From: Pseudomonas koreensis
GTDB lineage: Bacteria > Pseudomonadota > Gammaproteobacteria > Pseudomonadales > Pseudomonadaceae
Direction of reading: 5' to 3'
DNA length: 64,000 nt
NCBI RefSeq assembly: GCF_024169245.1
Contig: NZ_JALJWP010000001.1
Coordinates: forward strand, 5,209,501 to 5,273,500
In this document: positions 43,979 through 53,827 of the stretch, piece by piece
Numbering within the stretch: the first letter of the stretch is position 1
Layout: every line of letters begins with the position of its first letter
Notes under the pieces: generated by a model
Told to the model about the DNA's origin: nothing
The model's database searches: none
Seen by the model: the letters and a program-made list of their open reading frames with translations, nothing else
Made by a program: the position numbers and the translations under genes

Positions 43979-44059
43979 ATCACCGGGAGTTATAAGAACC
44001 CCTCTAAACGTAACCCGATGGAAGGTAGCGACGCTCGCTGGCGCTGCTCTGCTGCTGAC

Positions 44060-44086
44060 AAAAAAGGCGACCCGAGGGTCGCCTTC
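44060..44086 (-). terminator. Terminator after mlaA
   Basis: On the minus strand AAGGCGACC-CTC-GGGTCGCCTT followed by six T, 16 bases after the mlaA stop. Confidence 0.9.
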
Positions 44087-44102
44087 CTGGCAGCGGTCGA
44101 AA

Positions 44103-44792
44103 TCAGAAATCGTCTTCGACCTGACCATCCTTCACCTTGAACTCGCGGTTCTGCAGGTAAGCGTTGCGGATGAAGGTGTACTTGTCGCCGCTGATCAGCT
44201 TCTCGCTCGACAGCAGGCTGGCGCGGGTGTCGACGATATTGAGGCCGAAGATCGAGTTACGCGTCGGCACGTGATCGATGTAGCGGTACATGCCGGTGTA
44301 GCTGTCGACGTACTTCGACGGTGCGTCACGCAGGGTGCTCGGGCCCATCAGCGGCAGCATCACGTACGGGCCGCTGCCCACGCCCCAATAACCGAGGGTC
44401 TGACCGAAGTCTTCGTCACTGCGGTTCAAGCCCATCTGGGTGCCGACATCGAAAAAGCCGAGCAGACCGAAGGTGGTGTTGAAAATCAGTCGGGCGGTAT
44501 CAACGCCGGCAGCAGCCGGTTTGGCCTGCAGAATGTTGTTCGCCAGGTTGGTGACGTCACCGACGTTGCGGAACATGTTGTGAATGCCGTCTTCAACGAA
44601 CTGCGGAGTGATGAACTCATAACCCTGCGCCAATGGCTTCAACGCGTAAGTGTCAACGAAGTCGTTGAACTGGAAAATCGGCCGGTTGACGCTTTCCCAA
44701 GGGTCTTCTTCGGTGGCCGCCTGGGTGGCGAACGGCGCCAGCAACAGGCTGGCACAAACACTTAGCTGAGCGAGCGAAGGGCTCCAGCGCAT
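44103..44792 (-). CDS. mlaA: MlaA/VacJ-family outer-membrane lipid asymmetry protein
   Basis: 229 residues from ATG 44792 (AAGGAG upstream). MlaA removes misplaced phospholipid from the outer leaflet of the outer membrane. Signal peptide ends TQA near residue 25, with no lipobox Cys at the cleavage site, unlike E. coli MlaA. The family pattern is clear: DPWESVNRPIFQFNDFVDTYALKPLAQGYEFITP, NMFRNVGDVTNLANNILQ, GLLGFFDVGTQMGL, GYWGVGSGPYVMLPLMGPSTLRD. Single gene with its own terminator. Confidence 0.94.
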   Translation of the reverse strand: MRWSPSLAQLSVCASLLLAPFATQAATEEDPWESVNRPIFQFNDFVDTYALKPLAQGYEFITPQFVEDGIHNMFRNVGDVTNLANNILQAKPAAAGVDTARLIFNTTFGLLGFFDVGTQMGLNRSDEDFGQTLGYWGVGSGPYVMLPLMGPSTLRDAPSKYVDSYTGMYRYIDHVPTRNSIFGLNIVDTRASLLSSEKLISGDKYTFIRNAYLQNREFKVKDGQVEDDF

Positions 44793-44991
44793 AGAAAAAC
44801 TCCTTGGATTTGATACTGGCGCGGACCTCTCGGCCCGGACATTAAGGCCGCTAGTATAAGCGTAAACGGCAATTTGGGCAGTCTGCCGCTGCAAGGATAT
44901 GCAGGAAGTTTCCTACGTCGTCTTTCACAGGGCTGTCATGCAACTGTCACCCGCGCGCCATAGCCTTGAGCGTTATTTCAGGGACGTTGCC

Positions 44992-45612
44992 ATGACTCAC
45001 GCCGAAACCTTGCCCGTCGCCGCGCCCAGTCTGACTGCCGTGCTGTTCGGCCTGAGCGGTTGCCTGGTGGATTTCGGTGCCCGCGCCGCGCAACAGCTCA
45101 ACGCCCGGCCGGAACACGCCGAAACCACGCCCGGCGCGCTCGATAGCCTGAAGAGCTTGCAACGCCAGGGAATTCCCTGCGCGTGGCTCGATGAATTGCC
45201 CCCTGCCCTCGCTCAGCCACTGGCCGCCTCGCTGCCGGACTGGATCAAACCGACGCAACATTCAGCAACAATGAATCCATGGCCAGCCCCGAATGCCTGC
45301 TGGCAAGCATTGATGGATCTGAACATCGACCGCCTCGATGGCTGCGTCCTGGTCAGCGGTGAACCGCGCCTGTTACAGGCCGGCCTGAATGCCGGATTAT
45401 GGACGATCGGTCTGGCGTCCTGCGGCTCGCTGTGCGGCCTGAGCCCGAGCGAATGGCAGGCACTCTCACAAAAGGAGCGCGAACAGTTGCGCGGCAAGGC
45501 CACTGTGCAGTTATTCAGCCTTGGTGTGCATTCGGCGATCGATCATCTCGGCGAACTGGATGCCTGCCTTGCCGACATCAGCTCGCGCCGCGCCAAAGGC
45601 GAAAAGCCCTGA
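44992..45612 (+). CDS. Phosphonoacetaldehyde hydrolase (PhnX)-like HAD protein lacking catalytic residues
   Basis: 206 residues from ATG 44992 (AGGGACG upstream). The whole protein follows the PhnX fold: N-terminal LTAVLFGLSGCLVDFG, cap region, then NPWPAPNACWQALMDLNI, NAGLWTIGLASCGSLCGLS and a C-terminal GVHSAIDHLGEL. PhnX motif I is FDWAGTVVDFG, so the nucleophile Asp is replaced by Gly here (FGLSG) and Thr by Cys. The GDT motif is replaced by SGE. It is therefore unlikely to be a hydrolase. The gene sits where P. aeruginosa carries a phosphonatase-related gene, so a non-catalytic role may be conserved. Confidence 0.8.
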   Translation: MTHAETLPVAAPSLTAVLFGLSGCLVDFGARAAQQLNARPEHAETTPGALDSLKSLQRQGIPCAWLDELPPALAQPLAASLPDWIKPTQHSATMNPWPAPNACWQALMDLNIDRLDGCVLVSGEPRLLQAGLNAGLWTIGLASCGSLCGLSPSEWQALSQKEREQLRGKATVQLFSLGVHSAIDHLGELDACLADISSRRAKGEKP

Positions 45613-45720
45613 CCGACGTCATGCAGGTTCGCCGAGAGTGGATTAATCTAAAGGTCAGCCATAGACCTTTGGCGCGCGGCTGCGGTCAATGCCAGTGCCT
45701 ATTGATAAAAGGAAACCACC

Positions 45721-45984
45721 ATGCCCGCCCAAGAACTGCAAAAACAGCTCGATACCCTGCGCGAGCAGCTGGAACAGAATCCTCCGCTGTCGGAAGTCGA
45801 GCGTGAAGATCTGCATGCACTGATGGCGCAGATCGAATCGGAAATCCAGCTGGAAACTGCCACCCAGGACGCGAGCATCGCCGATGGCGTGAACCTGGCA
45901 GTCGAGCGCTTCGAAGTCGAACACCCGGCGATCGCCGGCACCCTGCGCAATATCATGAACACGCTGGGCAGCATGGGCATCTGA
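45721..45984 (+). CDS. DUF4404-family small protein
   Basis: 87 residues, ATG 45721 after GGAAACC. Two helices joined by a turn: residues 1-45 (QELQKQLDTLREQLEQNPPLSEVEREDLHALMAQIESEI) are coiled-coil-like and acidic; 46-87 carry the family's GVNLAVERFEVEHPAIAGTLRNIMNTLGSMGI ending. Function unknown. The gene is followed by a terminator at 45998 and keeps its place before queF as in P. aeruginosa. Confidence 0.88.
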   Translation: MPAQELQKQLDTLREQLEQNPPLSEVEREDLHALMAQIESEIQLETATQDASIADGVNLAVERFEVEHPAIAGTLRNIMNTLGSMGI

Positions 45985-45997
45985 TGCCCCCGTGCAC

Positions 45998-46030
45998 AAA
46001 AAAGCCCTGCCAGCGATGGCAGGGCTTTTT
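45998..46030 (+). terminator. Terminator after the DUF4404 gene
   Basis: AAAAAAGCCCTGCC and GGCAGGGCTTTTT around AGCGAT; both A-run and T-run flank it, so it can act in both directions. Confidence 0.92.
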
Positions 46031-46058
46031 CATTTCCACAATTTGAAACGCAATCTCC

Positions 46059-46148
46059 TGTAGGAGTGAGCCTGCTCGCGATAGCGGTGGACCAGTCGAC
46101 ATCAATGGTGAATGTCAGTCAGCTATCGCGAGCAGGCTCACTCCTACA
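46059..46148. repeat. Inverted pair of family B intergenic repeat (GTAGGAGTGAGC subtype)
   Basis: Arms TGTAGGAGTGAGCCTGCTCG and the complement around about 40 bases. It lies between the DUF4404 terminator and the queF stop. Confidence 0.9.
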
Positions 46149-46149
46149 G

Positions 46150-46980
46150 TTACTGACGCACCAGACGATGGTTCGGCAGTTGCACCTCTTCGGTGCTGCG
46201 ATACGGATTGATATCCAGCCCACCCCGGCGAACGTAACGTGCAAATACGGTGAGCTTTTCAGGTTTCAACAACCGCTGCAGATCAAGAAAAATCCGCTCA
46301 ACGCATTGCTCGTGGAAGTCCGAGTGCTGGCGGAAGCTGACGATGTATTCCAGCAGGCTGGCGTGATCCAGCTCTGCGCCGCGATATTCCACCACCACGC
46401 TGCCCCAGTCCGGCTGGCTGGTCACCGGGCAGTTGGATTTGAGCAGATGGCTGTGCACGCTCTCTTCAACGATTCGCGAATCGTCGCAACGCAGCAATTC
46501 CGGGCGCGGATGTTCGTAGTTGCTGACACTGATATCCAGATCGTCGATGCACACGCCCGGCAGTGCCACGACGCCTTCAGCCTCAACGTCCTTCAAACTG
46601 CGAACCCGCACGCCCACCGGTTTGCCGGCGGCGGCAGACAGATCCTTGACCAGCGTCGCCTCCAGCGTGGCGACGTCGGCGAACGGCGTCTGGTTCAGCG
46701 AGTTGAGGTACAGCTTGAACGACTTCGATTCGATGATGTTCGGCGAGTCCGCCGGGATGCTGAATTCAGCGATCGCCACCACCGGTTTGCCCGATGGCAG
46801 CAGCCACGACAGCTCGAAGCAGTTCCAGAAATCCACACCTTTGTACGGCAGGGTTTCGGCGGTCAGGCCCAGCTCGGCCCATTTCGCGGTGCGCGGAATC
46901 GGGAACAGCAGGGACGGCGTATAAGTGGCGATGTATTCGCTGGATTTGCCCAGCGGCGAATGTTCGGCTGCGGGATGCAT
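46150..46980 (-). CDS. queF: NADPH-dependent 7-cyano-7-deazaguanine reductase QueF
   Basis: Reduces preQ0 to preQ1 in queuosine synthesis. 276 residues, the long two-domain (YqcD-type) form. The QueF motif [13 protein letters not shown] lies near residues 85-97 and the catalytic Cys in [13 protein letters not shown] near 187; [21 protein letters not shown] and [12 protein letters not shown] complete the C-terminal domain. Start ATG 46980. Single gene. Confidence 0.95.
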   Translation of the reverse strand: MHPAAEHSPLGKSSEYIATYTPSLLFPIPRTAKWAELGLTAETLPYKGVDFWNCFELSWLLPSGKPVVAIAEFSIPADSPNIIESKSFKLYLNSLNQTPFADVATLEATLVKDLSAAAGKPVGVRVRSLKDVEAEGVVALPGVCIDDLDISVSNYEHPRPELLRCDDSRIVEESVHSHLLKSNCPVTSQPDWGSVVVEYRGAELDHASLLEYIVSFRQHSDFHEQCVERIFLDLQRLLKPEKLTVFARYVRRGGLDINPYRSTEEVQLPNHRLVRQ

Positions 46981-47041
46981 GGCGGAAACCTGACTGAATA
47001 ATCAGCGGATTCTACCAGCCTTTGCCCGCGCCTTTGAGTGC

Positions 47042-47575
47042 TTACTGACTGACAGTCAGTTTGCCGACCATGCCCGCCTGGTAATGCCCGGGAATATTGC
47101 AGGCAAACTCAAGGTTCGTGGCCTTGCTGAAAGTCCAGGTCAACTCAGCGGTTTTTCCCGGTTCGACCAATACGCTGTTGGGGTCGTCGTGTTTCATTCC
47201 GTGGCCCATCGCCGCGTGATCCATGCCCGCCGTGTCGTGGGACATTTCTTTTATCCCTGTCGGCGTGAGCATGCCGCTCTGCTGCATCTGCAACATTTCC
47301 TGCTGGTGACTGGCATGCATCGCCGCATCACCAAGGTTGAATTCGTGCAGCAACTGGCCTTTATTCACCAGCACAAAGCGAACCGTCTCACCGGCCTTGA
47401 CCTGTATGATTTTCGGATCGAAGTTCATGTCGCCCATGACGATTTCGATACTGCGCGTGGCCTGGCTCGCCGCTGCCGGCTGGCCGAACGCGTAGCTATG
47501 CGCCGGTGTCGCCGAGACTGGCGAACTCAATGCCAGCAGACAGGCAGCTAACGTAAGGGATGTGCGAAAAAACAT
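47042..47575 (-). CDS. Periplasmic cupredoxin-like copper protein
   Basis: 177 residues from ATG 47575 (GGAG upstream; a GTG two codons earlier is less likely). Signal peptide ends VSA near residue 22. The cupredoxin fold is seen in MNFDPKIIQVKAGETVRFVLVNKGQLLHEFNLG (His ligand in LLHEF) and, at the end, LEFACNIPGHYQAGMVGKLTV (Cys, His, Met ligands of a type 1 copper site). Between them a Met/His-rich insert (MHASHQQEMLQMQQSGML, HDTAGMDHAAMGHGMKHDD) offers further copper binding. Divergent from copRS with a CopR-type box between, so copper-induced. Confidence 0.92.
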   Translation of the reverse strand: MFFRTSLTLAACLLALSSPVSATPAHSYAFGQPAAASQATRSIEIVMGDMNFDPKIIQVKAGETVRFVLVNKGQLLHEFNLGDAAMHASHQQEMLQMQQSGMLTPTGIKEMSHDTAGMDHAAMGHGMKHDDPNSVLVEPGKTAELTWTFSKATNLEFACNIPGHYQAGMVGKLTVSQ

Positions 47576-47653
47576 GGTCACGCTCCAACAAGAGAAGGTT
47601 CAGCCTGTGGGAAACTCTAACCACTGTGCGCTGGCATCGACCTGACAGGCAGA

Positions 47654-47667
47654 TTACAACTTTGTCA
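47654..47667. promoter_or_regulatory. CopR/CusR-type copper box
   Basis: TTACAA-CT-TTGTCA matches the CusR/CopR palindrome TGACAA-N2-TTGTCA at 11 of 12 defined bases. It lies in the 166-bp divergent region between the cupredoxin gene and copR, fit to serve both. Confidence 0.75.
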
Positions 47668-47741
47668 GCTTGGCGCTCATCGCCCGATCTCACGGTATAA
47701 CGCCCTCGCCTTCTCTACATCCCAACCAGCCCGAGTCGCCC

Positions 47742-48422
47742 ATGAAACTGTTGATCGTCGAAGACCAAGCGAAAACCGGCCAGTACCTGCGTCAGGGCCT
47801 CACCGAGGCCGGGTTCAATACCGAGCTGGTGGCGGACGGCAACAGTGGCCAGCAATTGGCCTTGAGCGGCGAGTACGCGCTGCTGATCCTCGATGTGATG
47901 CTGCCCGGGCGCAGTGGCTGGCAGATTCTGCAAGCGGTGCGCAACGCCGGCCTCGACACGCCGGTACTTTTTCTGACGGCCAAGGACGCCGTAGAGGACA
48001 GGGTTCACGGCCTCGAACTGGGCGCCGACGATTATCTGGTCAAGCCATTCGCCTTCTCCGAGTTGCTCGCCCGGGTGCGCAGCCTGTTGCGGCGCGGCAG
48101 CGCGATCGCCCAGGAGACCAGCCTGCAACTGGCCGATCTGCGTCTGGATCTGATCCGCCGCCGGGTCGAACGCAGCGGCCAGCGCATCGACCTGACTGCC
48201 AAGGAGTTCGCCCTACTGGAAATGCTCCTGCGTCGCCAGGGTGAGGTCCTGCCGAAGTCGCTGATCGCTTCGCAGGTCTGGGACATGAATTTCGACAGCG
48301 ACACCAATGTCATCGAAGTGGCAATCCGCCGCTTGCGCCTGAAGATCGACGATGACTTCCCCAACAAGTTGATCCACACCGTGCGCGGCATGGGTTACGT
48401 GCTCGAAGAGCGTGCGCTGTGA
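47742..48422 (+). CDS. copR: Copper-responsive response regulator CopR
   Basis: 226 residues. Receiver domain: [14 protein letters not shown], phospho-Asp in [13 protein letters not shown] near residue 51, [10 protein letters not shown]. The OmpR-type winged helix ([33 protein letters not shown], then [13 protein letters not shown] and [11 protein letters not shown]) fills the C-terminus. It activates copper-tolerance genes through CopR boxes. Its stop overlaps copS by one base (TGATG), making a coupled pair. Confidence 0.93.
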   Translation: MKLLIVEDQAKTGQYLRQGLTEAGFNTELVADGNSGQQLALSGEYALLILDVMLPGRSGWQILQAVRNAGLDTPVLFLTAKDAVEDRVHGLELGADDYLVKPFAFSELLARVRSLLRRGSAIAQETSLQLADLRLDLIRRRVERSGQRIDLTAKEFALLEMLLRRQGEVLPKSLIASQVWDMNFDSDTNVIEVAIRRLRLKIDDDFPNKLIHTVRGMGYVLEERAL

Positions 48423-49768
48423 TGCGTCACTTGTCCTTGAGCACGCGCCTGGCCCTGCTGTTTGCCGCCTGCACCGCGGTGGTCTCGCTATTCGCCGGAG
48501 TGCTGTTCAATCGCGCCAGCGAGGCGCACTTCATCGAACTCGATCAGCAACAACTGGAGGCTAAACTGATCGGCCTGCGCCGCGCCTTGCAGGATCTGCA
48601 GCCTGCCCAGCGCGAAGCGCGGCTGGCCGATGAACTCAGCCGTCAGGCCGACCTGTCGTTGCGCATCACCAGTGGCGACGGTCAGCACTGGTACGACAGT
48701 TCACTGCAGATTCCCAAGAATCTGCCGCTGCAAACAGGCCTGTCGACGATCAGCCATGACGGCACCGACTACCGCGTACTGCGCGCCCCGCTCTACCCGG
48801 ACACAGCGGATTCGCCGCAACTGACTCTGCTGCTGGACATCACTCACCACCAGCATTTCCTTGCGCGCATGCAGCATCTGATCTGGCTGACCGTCGGCCT
48901 GTCAGCGCTGGCCACGGCCCTGCTCGGGGCCTGGGCCGCGCGCAGCGGTCTGCGCCCGTTGCGTCGCATGAGCGCGGTGGCCTGTGGGATTTCTGCGCGA
49001 TCGCTGAATGCTCGACTGCCTGAAGAGAAAATGCCGCCAGAGCTTGCGGAAATGGCCCACAGTTTCAACGCCATGCTCGCTCGCCTCGACGACTCGTTTC
49101 AGCGCCTCTCGGCATTCTCCGCCGACATCGCCCATGAGTTGCGCACGCCGCTGTCGAATCTGCTGACCCACACCCAGGTGACTCTCACCCGCCCACGCGC
49201 ACTGGAGGATTACCGCGAAGCACTGCACAGCAACCTCGAAGAACTGCAATGGATGGCGCAACTGGTCAACGACATGCTTTACCTCGCGAAGGCCGATCAC
49301 GGCTTGCTGATGCCCAAGCGCGAACCGCTGGAACTGGCGGATGAGGCTGACATGCTGCTGGAGTTTTTTGCGCCATTGGCCGAAGACGCAGGCGTGAACC
49401 TGAGCCGTGAGGGGGCGGCGCGTATCGAAGGTGACCGCGGCATGTTGCGCCGCGCCTTGTCGAATCTGCTGGATAACGCGCTACGGTTCACCCCGGCCGA
49501 GGGATACGTTCGCTTGAGCATCGTCGACGAGGCGAAAGCTGTGCGCGTTTGCGTCGAGAACAGTGGCCAAGGGATTTCAGCGCACGTGCTGCCACGTTTG
49601 TTTGACCGGTTCTATCGGGCGGACCCTGCACGGCAGGAAGGCAGCAGTGAGCATGCGGGGTTGGGGCTGGCAATTACCCAGTCGATCGTGCGGGCGCATG
49701 GCGGGCAGATTCGTTGTGAATCTGAAGCGGGTTGGACGCGGTTTGTGATCGAGTTGCCTCGGACCTGA
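48422..49768 (+). CDS. copS: Copper sensor histidine kinase CopS
   Basis: 448 residues from ATG 48422. Two transmembrane helices (about 10-30 and 150-172) bracket a periplasmic sensor of about 120 residues; HAMP follows, then the phosphorylatable His in FSADIAHELRTPLSNLLTH near 237, N box RRALSNLLDNALRFTP and G boxes (SGQGIS, GLGLAI). It is the heavy-metal sensor type and partners CopR. The gene ends 9 bases before a family C repeat arm at 49769. Confidence 0.93.
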   Translation: MRHLSLSTRLALLFAACTAVVSLFAGVLFNRASEAHFIELDQQQLEAKLIGLRRALQDLQPAQREARLADELSRQADLSLRITSGDGQHWYDSSLQIPKNLPLQTGLSTISHDGTDYRVLRAPLYPDTADSPQLTLLLDITHHQHFLARMQHLIWLTVGLSALATALLGAWAARSGLRPLRRMSAVACGISARSLNARLPEEKMPPELAEMAHSFNAMLARLDDSFQRLSAFSADIAHELRTPLSNLLTHTQVTLTRPRALEDYREALHSNLEELQWMAQLVNDMLYLAKADHGLLMPKREPLELADEADMLLEFFAPLAEDAGVNLSREGAARIEGDRGMLRRALSNLLDNALRFTPAEGYVRLSIVDEAKAVRVCVENSGQGISAHVLPRLFDRFYRADPARQEGSSEHAGLGLAITQSIVRAHGGQIRCESEAGWTRFVIELPRT

Positions 49769-49875
49769 TCGTTCCCACGCTCTGCGTGGGAATGCAGCCC
49801 GGGACGCTCCGCGTCCCTTCAAGAGCCGAACGCAGAGCGTCCGTTGAGGCATTCCCACGCAGAGCGTGGGAACGA
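49769..49875. repeat. Inverted pair of family C intergenic repeat
   Basis: Arms TCGTTCCCACGCTCTGCGTG and complement with an inner GGGACGCTCCGCGTCCC pair. Same element as 29748-29853. It separates the convergent copS and lolE-like genes. Confidence 0.9.
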
Positions 49876-49887
49876 GCATGGAGTCGC

Positions 49888-51132
49888 TTACGAATATCTC
49901 AAGGCATGCGCCGGTTCGATCTTCGCCGCTCGCCACGCCGGATACACCGTCGCCAAAAAGCTCAGAATGAATCCAGCCGAGCAGATCAACAGCACATCTC
50001 CACCCTGCAGTTCCGACGGCAGATTGCTGACGAAATACACGTCCGAACTGAAGATATGCTGCCCGGTCACGCGCTCGACCCAGCCGACCAGTTCGCTGAC
50101 ATTGAGCGCGGCGATCACGCCCAGCACACCGCCAATGATGGTGCCGACAATACCGATCACCGTGCCCTGCACCATGAAGATCGCCATGATCTGCCGCGGT
50201 GTGGCGCCGATGGTGCGCAGAATCGCGATGTCGGCGCCCTTGTCGTTCACCACCATGATCAGCGTCGCAATGATGTTGAACGCCGCCACCGCGACGATCA
50301 TCAGCAACAGCAGGCCGATCATGGTTTTTTCCATCTTCATCGCACTGAACAGGCTGCCTTGGGTATGGGTCCAGTCGTCAGCCTTGAAGTCGGCGCCAAG
50401 GCCACCGGCAATGTCCGCAGACACCTTCGGCGCGGCGTACAAATCCTTGACCGCCAGGCGCACGCTCTGCACCTGATTCGGCTGCCAGTGCTGCATGGTC
50501 GCGGCATCGGCGACATGGATCAAGCCCATCGAACCGTCCAGCTCGGCACCGACCTTGAACACGCCAACCACATTCAGGCGCTGCATGCGCGGAGTAATGC
50601 CTCCCGGCGCGGTGCTGACTTCCGGAACGATCAGGGTGATCTTGTCGCCGACGTTCAGGCGGAAACGCCGCGCAGTGATTTCACCGATCACCACACCGAA
50701 TTCGCCCGGCTTCAACGCATCGAGACGTCCCTGAACGATGTGCTGGGCGACGATCGACACCTTGCCTTCCTGGGCCGGGTCGACGCCGCTGATCTGGATC
50801 GGCTGCATCGAACCCTTGTAGGAGAGCATGCCTTCCATTTCGGTGAACGGCACGGCGGCGGTCACTTCCGGGTTTTTCATTGCGGCGGCGGCAACCGGCT
50901 GCCAGTCGTCGATCGGCTTGACGCCGACGATGGTCGCGTGGGGCACCATGCCGAGGATGCGCGAGCTCATTTCGCGCTGGAAGCCGTTCATCACCGACAG
51001 CACCACGATCATCGCCAGCACGCCGAGGGCGAGGCCGATCATCGAGGTCATCGAAATGAACGAAACAAAGCGATTTCGGCGCTTGGCGCGGGTATAGCGC
51101 GTGCCGATAAAGATCGATAACGGTCTGAACAT
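49888..51132 (-). CDS. lolE: Lipoprotein-releasing ABC permease LolE/LolC
   Basis: 414 residues from ATG 51132 (a GTG at 51144 is the alternative). Inner-membrane subunit that releases lipoproteins to LolA. Four transmembrane helices: one near 25-50 ([22 protein letters not shown]) and three after residue 260 ([64 protein letters not shown]), enclosing a large periplasmic domain. The C-terminus EPAHALRYS and the FtsX-type core fit. It is the third gene of the lolC-lolD-lolE set and is a close paralogue of the 51887 gene. Confidence 0.93.
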   Translation of the reverse strand: MFRPLSIFIGTRYTRAKRRNRFVSFISMTSMIGLALGVLAMIVVLSVMNGFQREMSSRILGMVPHATIVGVKPIDDWQPVAAAAMKNPEVTAAVPFTEMEGMLSYKGSMQPIQISGVDPAQEGKVSIVAQHIVQGRLDALKPGEFGVVIGEITARRFRLNVGDKITLIVPEVSTAPGGITPRMQRLNVVGVFKVGAELDGSMGLIHVADAATMQHWQPNQVQSVRLAVKDLYAAPKVSADIAGGLGADFKADDWTHTQGSLFSAMKMEKTMIGLLLLMIVAVAAFNIIATLIMVVNDKGADIAILRTIGATPRQIMAIFMVQGTVIGIVGTIIGGVLGVIAALNVSELVGWVERVTGQHIFSSDVYFVSNLPSELQGGDVLLICSAGFILSFLATVYPAWRAAKIEPAHALRYS

Positions 51133-51157
51133 TCGCTGGGGCACCGTATGGAAATAA

Positions 51158-51187
51158 AAGACCCGGCGCCCTTACGGACGCCGGGTT
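51158..51187 (-). terminator. Hairpin between lolD and lolE
   Basis: On the minus strand ACCCGGCG-TCCGTAAGG-CGCCGGGT followed by CTTTTATTT, 9 bases after the lolD stop. It may lower expression of lolE relative to lolCD. Confidence 0.7.
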
Positions 51188-51195
51188 TCAGCCAG

Positions 51196-51879
<684 letters not shown>

Positions 51880-51886
51880 GCCCGAC

Positions 51887-53137
51887 TCACTCATAACGTA
51901 ACGCCTCCGCCGGCTGGGTGCGCGCGGCACGCCAGGCGGGATACAGGGTGGCGAGGAAACTCAGGACCAACGCAGCAGCGCAAACCATGACGACGTCCTG
52001 GCTCTGTACCTGCGAAGGAAGATAATCAATGAAATACACGTCAGCATTAAGGAACTTGTGGCCGATCAACCCTTCAAGTGCCGAAATGGCCGCGCTGACG
52101 TTCAGTGCCGCGAGAATCCCGACCACCGCACCGATGGCCGTGCCGACCACGCCGATTACCGTGCCCTGAACCATGAACGTGCGCATGATCGTGCCCGGAG
52201 TGGCGCCGAGGGTACGCAGAATGGCGATGTCGCCCTTCTTGTCGTTGACCACCATCACCAGCGTGGAAATGATGTTGAACGCGGCGACGGCGACGATCAG
52301 CAGCAACAGCAGCCCGATCATGGCTTTTTCCATGCGGATCGCCTGATACAGGTTGCCGTGGGTCCGGGTCCAGTCGCGGGCGTAGTAACGGTCTTCGCCG
52401 AGCTGCTGGGCAATATTCCACGCCTCGCGCGGGGCCTGGAACAGGTCGTCGAACTTCAGACGCAAGCCCTGCACCTGATCGGCTTTCCAGCGGTGCATCT
52501 TGGCCAGATCCTGCAGATTGGTCACGCCGAGGTAGCCGTCGAGCTCACCGGCGCCGACATGGAAAATCCCGACCACGGTGAAACGCTTCATGCGCGGGAA
52601 CATCCCGGCCGGGGTCACGCTGACCTCGGGAGCAACGAAGGTGACCTTGTCGCCGATGCCGACACCGAGCTTGGTCGCCGCCTTGTCGCCGATAACGATG
52701 CCGAAGCTGCCCGGTGTCAGGTCGTCGAGTTTGCCCTGCTTCATGAAGTTGTCGATGATCGACACATTGCGCTCGAGCGCAGGATCAATGGCATTGAGCA
52801 ACACTTTCGAGACCTGACCGTTGTTGGTCAGCAGGCCCTGCATCTGGGTGAACGGCGCTACCGCCGTCACCTGCCGATTCTGCTTGACCTTGCCGGCCAG
52901 GCTCTGCCAGTCGTTGATCGGCTCGCCGGTCTCAAGGGTGGCGTGGGGCACCATGCCCAGCACGCGAGTGCGCATCTCATGGTCGAAGCCGTTCATCACC
53001 GACAGCACGACGATCATCACGACCACGCCAAGGGCGAGCCCGATCATCGAAGTCAGGGAAATGAATGACACAAAATGATTGCGACGCTTTGCACGGGTAT
53101 AACGCGTGCCGATAAATACGAAGAGAGGTCTGAACAT
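51887..53137 (-). CDS. lolC: Lipoprotein-releasing ABC permease LolC
   Basis: 416 residues with the same four-helix plan and N-terminus ([37 protein letters not shown]) as the lolE paralogue. Helices lie near 25-50, 270-292, 318-342 and 375-400. The FtsX-type C-terminus ends [10 protein letters not shown]. LolC recruits LolA, LolE binds lipoprotein; which paralogue does which is assigned here only by gene order. First gene of lolC-lolD-lolE; the lolD start overlaps or abuts its stop. Confidence 0.93.
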   Translation of the reverse strand: MFRPLFVFIGTRYTRAKRRNHFVSFISLTSMIGLALGVVVMIVVLSVMNGFDHEMRTRVLGMVPHATLETGEPINDWQSLAGKVKQNRQVTAVAPFTQMQGLLTNNGQVSKVLLNAIDPALERNVSIIDNFMKQGKLDDLTPGSFGIVIGDKAATKLGVGIGDKVTFVAPEVSVTPAGMFPRMKRFTVVGIFHVGAGELDGYLGVTNLQDLAKMHRWKADQVQGLRLKFDDLFQAPREAWNIAQQLGEDRYYARDWTRTHGNLYQAIRMEKAMIGLLLLLIVAVAAFNIISTLVMVVNDKKGDIAILRTLGATPGTIMRTFMVQGTVIGVVGTAIGAVVGILAALNVSAAISALEGLIGHKFLNADVYFIDYLPSQVQSQDVVMVCAAALVLSFLATLYPAWRAARTQPAEALRYE

Positions 53138-53231
53138 GTCGGGGCTTGTTCGGAGGGAAAAGGAACGTCCTTGTGGCGGGGGTCGAAAACCAGCTTTACA
53201 CTCAGACCACCGCCGCTACCATGGGTTCGCC

Positions 53232-53813
53232 ATGTCGACATTAGATGAAGAAGATCGCCGCGAATACTACCGTATCGAGGACACGATCGCACTGGAAATT
53301 CGGCCCCTGTCCGCTCCCGAAGCCGCAGGCCAGGAAGTGTTGCAGGATGCTTCCCCACTGTTCAACCTGCTCAGCGAATTGCACCTGAGCGAATTCGAGT
53401 CGCAGCACCTGTTGCGGCAGATCAGCGAGCGCGACCGCGCCATCGCTGCATTCCTCAAATCGCAGAACAAACGCATCGACCTGCTCAGCCAGGTGATCGC
53501 CCTGACCGTGCTCGGCCACATCGGCGAGCCGCAGCCGGTGATCATCTCCGAAGGCGGCATCGACTTTCAGTACCCGACCCCGATCGCCACCGGCGCGCAC
53601 CTGTCGGTGAAACTGGTGCTGATGCCGCAGGCACTCGGCCTGCTCCTGCGTGCCCGGGTCACCCATTGCGATCCCAAGGGCGATGGCTATGACGTCGGCA
53701 CCGAGTTCGAACGCCCGACCGATGCCCAGCGCCAGTTGCTCGCGCGCTACATTTTGCAGAAGCAGGCTCAGGAACGCCGTCTGGCCCGCGAACAGAACGA
53801 ATCTGGCATTTAA
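53232..53813 (+). CDS. PilZ-domain protein (c-di-GMP-binding candidate)
   Basis: 193 residues from ATG 53232. Near the N-terminus DRREYYRIEDTIALEIRP contains the PilZ RxxxR motif (R9 to R13), and the C-terminal domain has VIISEGGIDFQYPTPIATGAHLSVKLVL with the SxxG half of the second motif (SEGG); the expected Asp/Asn before it is Ile. A helical insert (about 40-95, LSEFESQHLLRQISERDRAIAAFLKSQNKRIDLLSQVI) separates the two, unlike simple PilZ proteins. Divergent from lolC and 15 bp upstream of the GDPD gene. Confidence 0.8.
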   Translation: MSTLDEEDRREYYRIEDTIALEIRPLSAPEAAGQEVLQDASPLFNLLSELHLSEFESQHLLRQISERDRAIAAFLKSQNKRIDLLSQVIALTVLGHIGEPQPVIISEGGIDFQYPTPIATGAHLSVKLVLMPQALGLLLRARVTHCDPKGDGYDVGTEFERPTDAQRQLLARYILQKQAQERRLAREQNESGI

Positions 53814-53827
53814 CTTAAGGAAGCACC

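Noticed and set aside
43792..43995. Possible small gene between rssB and mlaA
   Set aside because: Neither strand has a start with a ribosome binding site or a recognisable product; the gap fits a promoter and leader.
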